The translations under genes and the position numbers were made by a program. From CAYLHB01 sp041908795 (GTDB lineage Bacteria > Patescibacteriota > Minisyncoccia > Phycocordibacterales > UBA12088), in the NCBI GenBank assembly GCA_041908795.1, contig JAYRER010000006.1, forward strand, positions 1 through 25,224: 25,224 nucleotides of DNA, given 5' to 3'. Under the pieces are notes generated by a model that did not search any database, was not told the origin of the DNA, and was given only the letters and a program-made list of their open reading frames with translations. This document shows positions 14,178 through 21,970 of the stretch, piece after piece; position 1 is the stretch's first letter; each line of letters starts with the position of its first letter.

Positions 14178-16988
14178 TCATGGAGCATGTGGTGCCGGAG
14201 GTTGAGCTTGTACGTCGGTGATGCCATACCTCATCGCTATTTCGCGTGCAACCTCCGCACGAGGGCGTGCGTAGCGCATCGCTGAAAGTTTTTTTGCGTG
14301 TGCAGCACGCTCGGGACTTCCCCGTCGGGGCGGTGGCACCTTGATAGAAAACGGCGGTTGCGGCACCCCCTTAGCGAGGAGTTTTACGTAACAATTTCCC
14401 ATTTCGATATTCATTATGTCCTGCGCATCAAATACGGGCGTAAACTGTTTTTCAAAGACCTCCGCATCTTCAGCGCCAACACGAAACACCGCCATTGATC
14501 CCACGTTACCGAAGACTGCCTCCCGTATTCCTTCTTCCACCTGCGTGAGGTACTGGTGCGCTATGGTGAGTGACAGTTTATATTTTCGTGCTTCCGAGAG
14601 TATCACCGCTATCGAATCCGTGGTGACGTTTTGAAACTCATCTATGTAGAGGTAAAACGGTGGCCTATCTTCAACCGCAGCATCCACACGTGAAAGTGCC
14701 GCCATAAGAATCTTTCCCACCAACACAAGTCCGAGGAGGTGCGCGTTCGCATCCCCCAGTCGCCCCTTTGCGAGATTGATAAGGAGTATCTTCCTGCTAT
14801 CCATCACCTCGCGTAGACGAAATGAACTCTCTTGCATAGAGATGATAGGACGCATAATTTCATCCGACGTGAAGGTATCGAACTTGTTGGTAATGTACGG
14901 TGCGTAGTTGGCAAGCCCTTGGTCTCCCGTTGTTTTGCTTGCGATGTCCCGCCAAAATTGAAGCACCACGGGGTTCTTACACCTCGATAATTTGAGTTCA
15001 CGGTATCGTGCATCGGCAAATATTCTTGAGATATCGAGTAGCGTGTTACCTGTCGCAACATCTTCCATCACAAGGAGTGTGGAGTTTCTGAAGTACTGCT
15101 CGAATGCGGGCCCCATCGCCTCAGGGTTACCCTTGCCGTAGAGTTTTCGAAATATGGAGAGTAACTCGTTGACTACAAACGTTTTTTGTTCAGGGTAACG
15201 TGGGTCGAACTCTAGCATGTTCAGTGAGAGAACATGTTCAGTATCAGCGGGGTCGAAGTACACAATGTCGTCAAGCCGTTCCTCCGGGATTCTTGACAAC
15301 ACATCCTCGATGTCAGAACCATGTGGGTCAATAAAGCAAACACCCGCACCACGCTCAATGTCTTGCATGATGAGATTCTTCATGAAGTTTGTTTTTCCCG
15401 TACCCGTTTGTCCTATGATGTAGAGGTGTCGCTCACGGTCCTCATCGGTGAGGTAGGCGTTAGTTTCACGTCCACGAAATTCGTTTGTGCCCAGAAGAGT
15501 GCCCGAGGAAGGCAGACCCACCGGCGCCGGCGCGAGCGCGGCGCGAGCGCGGCGCAACTGAGGAGTCGCACCTATCTTGTGTGTGGGAAAATGGAGCATG
15601 GTGGTGATTTCCCTCACCGAGAGCTTCAATGCGTCGCGTGCAGAAAAGCGACGAAAGGAAAAGTCCTCAGCATATGCGAGCATCTCTTTGCCCTCAACCA
15701 TACTAAACGTCATGGTGTTGCCCTTGACGTTTTCAAACTGACTAAACGAAGAGCTCACATCTTGGAGCATGAGTCTTGCGCGATGCGCATCGGAAGCTGA
15801 CGCTAGGATACGGATATTAACGAGTGCAATGGGGCTCTCGAGCTTCTTTTTGAGTTCTTCGATAAGCGTCTGGTCGATGTGAAGTGGGTGGTCCCCCTTT
15901 TCTTCACGAGCATCCTTCTTACCAATACCCGCGACTTCTTTGAAGAACTTAAATACTTCGCCTGCGGAGGTCTCAGGAGTATCTTTTAAAGCCTCATTGA
16001 GCTTCATACCCTTCTCCACCTTACGGAGCACATCGCGGTATCGAGTGGTGATTTCTTGGCCGACCGGGTTGATAACAAACTGCAGTGCGGCTCCCTCGCC
16101 CACGACCGCAAGCTTTGTGAACGCATTCACAATGACCGACAGTGGATCGTGGTCGAAGTCGCGATAATCTTTGAGGGGGAGTCCACCGTCCCTTGCGAGC
16201 CGTACTTTTGCTCCCACTGTCACATTGTGATGACCAAAAATATTGTAGTCACTCGGCACCTCACGTACCCGCGCTTTTGAAAACACCGAAAGTACCTGCT
16301 TTTCAAAGAGATCGCGTTTGTTGGTGGGGACCGCAACATAAAACACAATATCTTCACGTTCGCTCGAGACAGCGAGTTCTACCGTAAAGTGGCGCTGGTC
16401 ATCAACACGATCACCCACGCATGCGAACATGCCTGCGTAGAATTGCTCCATTGCGGAAACGAGCTCTTTGAGAGGACGCTCAACATCTTGCTTACTTGGT
16501 TCCGGAAGTGCCACCTCGTAGAGTGTCATGTGGAGGAGGTACCATTCAGGTGTTCGCTCACGCAATCCGGGAGTCGGGTAGCCTTTGAGTATGTAGGCGA
16601 CAAGTGCACGGTGAAAGTCGTCTTCGACATGGGGATTACCCATGCGCTCGGCAACAGAAAGCGCATTTTTTACTCCTTTTTCTCTCACCACCCCCATGAG
16701 CTCCTGTATCGTGCCATCGTCATCGTCCGGCGGGAGGTCAAGCGCTATTGCATTCAATTCACTTGTGAGCATGCGATGCTCGTCTGAAAGCGCCTCATGG
16801 GCTGGAATCGCACGGTACTCGCGTACCACCTCTTGTACCAGATGTTGAGCAGGAGCACTCTCACCCGCCACACGCAGTTGCCGGTCTTTCTCGGCAACCT
16901 GCGCACGCAGGTACTGTATCTCCTCTTCAGGAGTGCGAAACGAGGAGTCGCTCCTCCGATCGGGAGTGGGTTGAAAAACCTCTGCCAT
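14178..16988 (-). CDS. HerA/TraG-like DNA-pump ATPase (type IV secretion ATPase family)
   Basis: I start at the ATG at 16988 (MAEVFQPT), giving 936 residues; a GTG two codons earlier is less likely. An N-terminal coiled segment (EIQYLRAQVAEKDRQLRV) leads to about 450 residues of alpha/beta sequence without a known motif. The ATPase follows: LLGTNEFRG, Walker A GQTGTGKT (526-533), VCFIDPHGSDIEDVL, Walker B YLYIDEFQNV (D783, E784), then LTIAHQYLTQVEE, typical of TraG/VirD4/HerA-like pumps. No membrane helix is obvious. No relaxase, pilus or other secretion genes are near, so conjugation is doubtful. Similar stand-alone ATPases are known from CPR genomes; role unknown. TACACT lies 6 nt before the ATG. 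Confidence 0.8.
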   Translation of the reverse strand: MAEVFQPTPDRRSDSSFRTPEEEIQYLRAQVAEKDRQLRVAGESAPAQHLVQEVVREYRAIPAHEALSDEHRMLTSELNAIALDLPPDDDDGTIQELMGVVREKGVKNALSVAERMGNPHVEDDFHRALVAYILKGYPTPGLRERTPEWYLLHMTLYEVALPEPSKQDVERPLKELVSAMEQFYAGMFACVGDRVDDQRHFTVELAVSSEREDIVFYVAVPTNKRDLFEKQVLSVFSKARVREVPSDYNIFGHHNVTVGAKVRLARDGGLPLKDYRDFDHDPLSVIVNAFTKLAVVGEGAALQFVINPVGQEITTRYRDVLRKVEKGMKLNEALKDTPETSAGEVFKFFKEVAGIGKKDAREEKGDHPLHIDQTLIEELKKKLESPIALVNIRILASASDAHRARLMLQDVSSSFSQFENVKGNTMTFSMVEGKEMLAYAEDFSFRRFSARDALKLSVREITTMLHFPTHKIGATPQLRRARAALAPAPVGLPSSGTLLGTNEFRGRETNAYLTDEDRERHLYIIGQTGTGKTNFMKNLIMQDIERGAGVCFIDPHGSDIEDVLSRIPEERLDDIVYFDPADTEHVLSLNMLEFDPRYPEQKTFVVNELLSIFRKLYGKGNPEAMGPAFEQYFRNSTLLVMEDVATGNTLLDISRIFADARYRELKLSRCKNPVVLQFWRDIASKTTGDQGLANYAPYITNKFDTFTSDEIMRPIISMQESSFRLREVMDSRKILLINLAKGRLGDANAHLLGLVLVGKILMAALSRVDAAVEDRPPFYLYIDEFQNVTTDSIAVILSEARKYKLSLTIAHQYLTQVEEGIREAVFGNVGSMAVFRVGAEDAEVFEKQFTPVFDAQDIMNIEMGNCYVKLLAKGVPQPPFSIKVPPPRRGSPERAAHAKKLSAMRYARPRAEVAREIAMRYGITDVQAQPPAPHAP

Positions 16989-16994
16989 AGTCAC

Positions 16995-17000
16995 AGTGTA
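16995..17000 (-). promoter_or_regulatory. -10 element of the HerA/TraG-like gene, leaderless
   Basis: TACACT on the minus strand, 6 nt before the ATG at 16988. No -35 recognised. A small hairpin (GGTGC/GCACC, 17020-17035) lies upstream. Confidence 0.4.
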
Positions 17001-17220
17001 GCGTACAATTCGAACGAGGGGTGCAAATGTGCACCATTAAAGCGTGGATAGCCGAACCAAGATCGCCAACTCAATAAAGCACCCCCACTGACGTACGGTA
17101 TCGAAACAAACCGTCCTCTCGCCTACTTCGTGGCAAAGCCGCGGGGTATTGCGAGTTTAGTTACAACACAGTCCTGGAATGAACTCACAAATCGCGCACA
17201 ACTAATGGCAGGAACCACCA
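17001..17220. other. Intergenic region behind mreB
   Basis: No gene found in these 220 nt. It holds short hairpins only: GGTGC/GCACC (17020-17035), ACGGT/ACCGT (near 17095) and CGTGGC-AAA-GCCGCG (near 17129). None has a T tract. I found no match to a known RNA family by eye. Confidence 0.4.
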
Positions 17221-18231
17221 TCATCGCTTGGTGAGCATTGAACGTTTGTAGGTGTCAAGATGAGAGAGTGCGATGCCGGTACCACGCGCAACGCACAGTT
17301 GAGCATGCTCAGCCAAGACGGCACGTACACCGGTACGTCTTAGTACCAGTTCAGGAAATTTTCTAAGTTGACTCGATCCTCCTGTCATAATGATCCCCCT
17401 GTCTATGATGTCCGCCGCAAGTTCAGGCGGTGTTTCCTGTAGTACATGTTTTATTGCCTGAATCATTTCCGTCAGCTCACGGTGGGTGGCCTTCACCACT
17501 TCGTTTGTTTTGAGCTCAATAGTGCGCGGGAGACCCGACACAAGGTCTCTCCCTTTCACCTCCATGGCGAGCTCCTCTTCAATGGGCACCGCAGCGCCAA
17601 TGCCGATTTTAATATCCTCCGCAGTCTTTTCACCGATGGCGAGGTTATATGTCTTTTTAACATAGTCCATGATGGCGCGATCGAGCCTGTTGCCTGCACA
17701 CTTCACGGAAGTTGATGCGACAATGCCACCCAGCGAAATGACTGCCACATCTATTGTTCCCCCACCGATATCAACGATAATATGCCCACGCGGTTCTTGA
17801 ATGGGGATACCGGCACCAATTGCCGCCAAGACCGGCTCTTTGACGACATACGCATTTCTCGCTCCCGCTTTGACAGCAGCCTCGACAACCGCGCGACGTT
17901 CGGTGGACGTCACCCCCGCAGGAACCGACACCATTACCTCTGGTTTGAAAATGTTGAATCTCCCGAGCGCTTTTCGAATAAAGTATGTCAGCATGACTTC
18001 TGTCACGCGGTAGTCGGCAATAACACCATCTTTCATTGGTCGATATGCGGTAATGGAGTCCGGGGTACGCCCAACCATCTCTTTTGCCTCAACACCAACC
18101 GCAAGCACCTTATGATCCTCAGAAATAGCAACCACCGAGGGCTCGTGGAGCACGATGCCACGCTTGGGGACATACACAAGAGTGGTGGTTGTACCAAGAT
18201 CAATACCGAGCTTCGGGCTAAATAACGACAT
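17221..18231 (-). CDS. mreB: Rod-shape protein MreB
   Basis: A 336-residue actin homologue that directs cell-wall synthesis along the membrane. The ATP-site motifs are GIDLGTTTTLVYV (phosphate 1), VDIGGGTIDVAVISLGG (phosphate 2) and MTGGSSQLRKFPEL (adenosine). Also typical are RPMKDGVIADY and VSVPAGVTSTERRAV. I chose the ATG at 18231 (MSLFSPKLGIDLG) over a TTG three codons upstream. No mreC or mreD follows. It is divergent from murA, sharing a 138-nt promoter region. Confidence 0.95.
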   Translation of the reverse strand: MSLFSPKLGIDLGTTTTLVYVPKRGIVLHEPSVVAISEDHKVLAVGVEAKEMVGRTPDSITAYRPMKDGVIADYRVTEVMLTYFIRKALGRFNIFKPEVMVSVPAGVTSTERRAVVEAAVKAGARNAYVVKEPVLAAIGAGIPIQEPRGHIIVDIGGGTIDVAVISLGGIVASTSVKCAGNRLDRAIMDYVKKTYNLAIGEKTAEDIKIGIGAAVPIEEELAMEVKGRDLVSGLPRTIELKTNEVVKATHRELTEMIQAIKHVLQETPPELAADIIDRGIIMTGGSSQLRKFPELVLRRTGVRAVLAEHAQLCVARGTGIALSHLDTYKRSMLTKR

Positions 18232-18239
18232 GTCGGACA

Positions 18240-18245
18240 AGTATA
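18240..18245 (-). promoter_or_regulatory. -10 element of mreB, near-leaderless
   Basis: TATACT on the minus strand lies 8 nt before the mreB ATG, predicting a leader of 0-2 nt. The -35 area reads TTTCTA, a weak match. Confidence 0.45.
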
Positions 18246-18357
18246 GAGTAGAAAGGTGAAAGTAGAAAGCATGCGAGAATGTTCAAGGTAGTACATAATT
18301 TAGAGGGTAGTGAGTATGTGCACGGCACTTCTCCTTTCTCCTTTGTGCTTCTTGTAC

Positions 18358-18363
18358 TATACT
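18358..18363 (+). promoter_or_regulatory. -10 element of murA, leaderless
   Basis: TATACT, then 6 nt, then the murA ATG at 18370. The -35 position (18335-18340) reads TTTCTC, a weak match. Confidence 0.5.
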
Positions 18364-18369
18364 CCTCGC

Positions 18370-19683
18370 ATGGCAGACACGCTTAATTTTGAAGTGCAAG
18401 GTGGGAAAAAGCTCCACGGCTCCGTCGCTGTGAACACGAGCAAGAATGGCGCGATGGCGCTCCTGTGCGCCTCGCTTCTCAATGATGCCTCCACCACAAT
18501 AAAGCGCATGCCGAAGATAGAGGAAGTGCATCGCCTCGTCGAGGTCCTGGAATCTATTGGTGTATCGGTGGTCTGGCACAATGACGAGGTCACCATCACC
18601 CCGCCTAAGACACTCGACCTCGCACAGCTCAATGAGGACGCAGCCCGCAAAACGAGAAGTATTCTCATGTTCATCGGTCCCCTCCTCCACAAAGAATCCT
18701 CATTCTCCATTCCCCACTCAGGTGGATGCAAGCTTGGAAGCAGGACAGTCCGCCCGCACTTTTTCGCTTTGGAACGATTCGGTGTGCGTATCGTCACAAG
18801 GGCTGATCGTTGGTATGTGACACACGAAAAACTGGCTCCCACGGAAATCCTCATGTACGAAAGTTCCGATACCGCCACGGAGACTGCGCTCATGGCCGCC
18901 GCGAAAGTGCCTGGCATCACCAAAATAAAGTACGCAAGCGCAAACTACCAGGTGCAAGAGTTGTGTTTTTTCCTTGAAATCTTAGGCGTTCGTGTCGAGG
19001 GAGTCGGCACACCCACCCTTACCGTGCATGGAAAATCTACACTCTCAAAAAAGGTAACCTATTCACTCTCTGAGGATCCGATTGATGCAATGTTCTTTAT
19101 TGCGGCCGCGCTCGTTACAAAATCATCTATCACCCTTACCGGATGCCCTGAGGAGTTTCTTGAACTTGAACTCTACGTACTGGAGAAAATGGGGTTCCGC
19201 TTCGATGTCACCAAACGTTACCGTGCAAAAAACGGCCATACGCGACTTATAGATATACGCACACATCCCTCAACACTCAAAGCCCCAGTGGATAAGGTAC
19301 ACGCCCGTCCCTACCCGGGCATCAACATGGACAACCTTCCCTTTTTTGCGGTCATTGCGACCCAAGCCAAGGGGACCACCCTCATCCACGATTGGGTCTA
19401 TGAGAAAAGAGCACTTCACATGACGGAGCTCGACAGACTTGGTGCTTCGACTATGCTTGCCGACCCGCACCGCATCTTCATCACAGGCCCCACGCCACTG
19501 CGGGGTGCAGAGCTCATGACACCCCCTGTCCTACGCGTGGGTGCCCTACTCTTGGTAGCGATGCTTGGGGCGCGCGGCCGGTCACTCCTGCGCAACGTCT
19601 ACTCCATAAACCGTGGGTACGAGGATATTGTGGGACGACTCACTGCACTTGGTGCGGATATAAAAATAGTGAATGGTGGGTGA
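18370..19683 (+). CDS. murA: UDP-N-acetylglucosamine 1-carboxyvinyltransferase
   Basis: A 437-residue cytoplasmic enzyme that adds enolpyruvate from PEP to UDP-GlcNAc, the first committed step of peptidoglycan synthesis. The catalytic Cys is C120 in HSGGCKLGSR, so fosfomycin sensitivity is predicted; some relatives have Asp here. K25-N26 in NTSKNGAMALLCAS matches the substrate-binding KN pair. RPYPGINMDNLPFFAV corresponds to the family's PGFPTD region, and RNVYSINRGYEDIV is the C-terminal signature. I start at MADTLNFEVQGG because an earlier ATG adds a non-homologous leader and a -10 lies 6 nt upstream of this one. MurA and MreB together indicate a walled, shaped cell. Confidence 0.93.
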   Translation: MADTLNFEVQGGKKLHGSVAVNTSKNGAMALLCASLLNDASTTIKRMPKIEEVHRLVEVLESIGVSVVWHNDEVTITPPKTLDLAQLNEDAARKTRSILMFIGPLLHKESSFSIPHSGGCKLGSRTVRPHFFALERFGVRIVTRADRWYVTHEKLAPTEILMYESSDTATETALMAAAKVPGITKIKYASANYQVQELCFFLEILGVRVEGVGTPTLTVHGKSTLSKKVTYSLSEDPIDAMFFIAAALVTKSSITLTGCPEEFLELELYVLEKMGFRFDVTKRYRAKNGHTRLIDIRTHPSTLKAPVDKVHARPYPGINMDNLPFFAVIATQAKGTTLIHDWVYEKRALHMTELDRLGASTMLADPHRIFITGPTPLRGAELMTPPVLRVGALLLVAMLGARGRSLLRNVYSINRGYEDIVGRLTALGADIKIVNGG

Positions 19684-19708
19684 CAGGGAATGCGCGGGAC
19701 GGTACAGT
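19680..19708 (+). promoter_or_regulatory. Promoter of the PriA-like gene, leaderless
   Basis: GTGACA (19680-19685), a 17-nt spacer, TACAGT (19703-19708), then 6 nt to the ATG at 19715. The -35 overlaps the murA stop codon TGA. Confidence 0.6.
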
Positions 19709-19714
19709 GTGGCA

Positions 19715-21601
19715 ATGTTCACCGTTCGAGTTATCCCCATCACCCGCGGCATGGGAAAGGAAATGCTCACCTATTTTTCTCCCCATGAGGTACGACCGGG
19801 GATGGTGGTTGACGTACCGGTCCGTAAAAAGCAAGTTCCTGCGCTCACGTTATCCTGTGAGCCGGTACGTCAGTCGAAGGCAGAGCTTCGAGCGAGCGAT
19901 TTCACGCTGCGCCGTATCGGGCGCAAGGAACCCCGCAATGTGGTGAGTGCCGCTTTCATACAGGCAGCACAAGATGTTGCGACGTGGCACGTGATGCCTA
20001 CAGGTTCTGTACTTACCGCCTTCATACCCTCTGTGGTGCTTTCCGCACCACGTAAGGTAATTTCCTACCCACCACTTCCAGAACGACCCGCCGAAAACCT
20101 CATTGGGAAGGTACTCCAGGCTCCTCGGGAACGCAGACTCGATTTTTATCGCACCTTCACGCGAGAGGCGTTTGCGCGAGGCGCCTCCGCTTTTCTTATC
20201 GCACCCACGATTGTCGAAGCGACTCGTTTATATGAGGATTTAGGACGCGGTATCGGTGAGTACGCGTTTCTTCTCACTTCCGCACTATCCCACAGCGAGT
20301 ACCTTGCGCGCCACCAGCTCGTACTGGCACATGAACATCCGGTACTTCTCGTGGGCACACCCTCGGCGCTGTCAAACCCGCGTCACGACCTAGGCCTTAT
20401 TATGCTTGAGCGAGAAGCAAGTCCTCTCTACCGACTCCCTTTTTACGGCGGACCGGATGCAAGGCTTCTCGCAAGATACCTTGCCAAACATAGAAAAGCC
20501 GAACTTGTACGAGCAGACCTACCACTCTCTATACATGGCATTCATGCCCGCGACACCGGTAAGGTAGAAGAAATTGTTGCAGGACACCACCGTACCACTT
20601 TTCAAAGCAAGGCAATCCTACTGAACCAAACAAATGTCGCGTACACTCCTGATAAAGCACCGTGGCGTGCGGTAAGTAATGAGTTGGGGAGAACACTTAC
20701 CGAGCACGCGGCACACAAGCTACCAAGTTTTCTCTACGTTGCACGACGCGGTCTCTCACCTATCACGGTATGTCGCGATTGCGGTGCCGCTGTTCCTTGT
20801 AAGGAATGTGGCGCGTCCGTGGTACTACATAAAGGGAAGGATGAGAATCACTTCTTATGCCATTCGTGCGGAGCGATGCGCCATGCACGTGAGGTATGTG
20901 GGGTGTGTCGCTCGTGGCGTCTTGAATCGCTCGGCATTGGCACCGAACTTGTGGAACGTGAGTTGCGAACAATGCTCCCGGATGATGTACCGGTCCACGT
21001 ACTCTCATCGGACACCGCAAAAACACACACAACAGCGCTTCGTATTGTTAATGAGGTACGCGGCGGAGGTGTACTCATAGGAACAGAGCTCGCCCTCCCC
21101 TACCTTTTTAATATGCCCTTCACTGCGGTTGTCTCACTCGACGCGTTGCTATCATTTCCAAGTTGGACGTCCTACGAACGAATCGCTTCAATACTCACTC
21201 GTTTACGTGAAGTAACAATGGACACGCTCATGGTCCAAACAAGGCGACCAGAGACGAACGTGCTTCGCTATATACTGGACGGAAACTTTTCTGCGTACTA
21301 TAAGCAGGAACTTACACTTAGAAAAAGGTTTGGCTACCCACCGTTCTCGACACTGATAAAGGTATCCGCGACGGGCACTGAAAAACAGGTCACTGAGGCA
21401 ATGGAGCATGCAAAGACTACACTTGCGCCGTATGAATTGGTGACGCTATCGCACTTTTTACGACACGGAGCAAGAAGTGTGGTGCTATACGGCTTCTTAA
21501 GAGTTCCTCGCACCTCATGGCCGGACCCGGCATTGCTCGAGCTACTGTGTGCATTACCATCTGAGCTTACTATTACCATAGACCCGGAAACAGTCCTTTA
21601 G
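19715..21601 (+). CDS. PriA-like replication-restart protein lacking helicase motifs
   Basis: A 628-residue protein (typical PriA about 730). Family features kept: the N-terminal DNA-binding segment (VRPGMVVDVPVRKK), VGTPSAL (213-219, like VGTRSA), eight zinc-ligand Cys (353, 356, 362, 365, 382, 385, 395, 398), GIGTELVE (407-414), LIGTEL (454-459) and YPPFSTLIKV (541-550). The ATPase motifs are gone. The Walker A site near 129-140 reads LIGKVLQAPRER instead of GxTGSGKT. The DEEH site at 231-234 reads LERE. The QVAGRAGR motif is replaced by LTRLREV. It should therefore bind DNA and partners but not unwind DNA. I start at 19715 (MFTVRVIPITRG) rather than 19673 because the promoter lies between them. 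Confidence 0.85.
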   Translation: MFTVRVIPITRGMGKEMLTYFSPHEVRPGMVVDVPVRKKQVPALTLSCEPVRQSKAELRASDFTLRRIGRKEPRNVVSAAFIQAAQDVATWHVMPTGSVLTAFIPSVVLSAPRKVISYPPLPERPAENLIGKVLQAPRERRLDFYRTFTREAFARGASAFLIAPTIVEATRLYEDLGRGIGEYAFLLTSALSHSEYLARHQLVLAHEHPVLLVGTPSALSNPRHDLGLIMLEREASPLYRLPFYGGPDARLLARYLAKHRKAELVRADLPLSIHGIHARDTGKVEEIVAGHHRTTFQSKAILLNQTNVAYTPDKAPWRAVSNELGRTLTEHAAHKLPSFLYVARRGLSPITVCRDCGAAVPCKECGASVVLHKGKDENHFLCHSCGAMRHAREVCGVCRSWRLESLGIGTELVERELRTMLPDDVPVHVLSSDTAKTHTTALRIVNEVRGGGVLIGTELALPYLFNMPFTAVVSLDALLSFPSWTSYERIASILTRLREVTMDTLMVQTRRPETNVLRYILDGNFSAYYKQELTLRKRFGYPPFSTLIKVSATGTEKQVTEAMEHAKTTLAPYELVTLSHFLRHGARSVVLYGFLRVPRTSWPDPALLELLCALPSELTITIDPETVL

Positions 21602-21607
21602 GTACCC

Positions 21608-21925
21608 TTATGGTGACTGCTTGTTGAACTCGTTCTTTAGTACCAAGATTTCTTCTGTCACAATGGTGTCAAGCGTTGGTACGTTTGATTTAAGAAAATT
21701 ATATATTGCTTCTTTTTTTTCTGCATCCTCTGAATCTGTACTTGAAGCTTCAAAGAGCTTCCCGAGCTCTTCCAACTGAGGTTCACTCAAGAGCTCGAAC
21801 ACGCGAAGCATCGTACCCTGAAACACGACGCCTGCAATATTTTCTGTAAGCACCGCTTTTTCATCTTCGGGAAGCTCATCGAGTTGAAGGTCTTTTAAGA
21901 TGGTCTTGGGTATGAAATCTAACAT
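21608..21925 (-). CDS. Small acidic helical protein (DUF5663-like?)
   Basis: A 105-residue soluble, all-helical, acidic protein (LQLDELPEDEKAVLTENIAG, LLSEPQLEELGKLFEA, then FLKSNVPTLDTIVTEEI). The pattern recalls a family of small uncharacterised proteins common in Patescibacteria, which I believe is DUF5663; I cannot confirm it. It lies 45 nt behind the large membrane protein gene and ends 6 nt from the convergent PriA-like gene, with no visible terminator between. TATAAC (21935-21940) lies 9 nt before its ATG, so it may have its own short-leader promoter. Confidence 0.75.
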   Translation of the reverse strand: MLDFIPKTILKDLQLDELPEDEKAVLTENIAGVVFQGTMLRVFELLSEPQLEELGKLFEASSTDSEDAEKKEAIYNFLKSNVPTLDTIVTEEILVLKNEFNKQSP

Positions 21926-21970
21926 GTACTCAAAGTTATAGTTATAATTAAAAGATAAAGTGTAAGAATA

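Noticed and set aside
16389..16787. 132-codon plus-strand frame
   Set aside because: Opposite the HerA/TraG-like gene, with Cys/His-rich shadow composition.
17001..17220. Possible known structured RNA (tmRNA, SRP, RNase P) behind mreB
   Set aside because: None of the signature sequences of those RNAs was found on either strand; only short isolated hairpins.
17782..18225. 147-codon plus-strand frame opposite mreB
   Set aside because: Antisense to conserved ATP-site codons, Asn/Arg/His-rich composition, no start signals.
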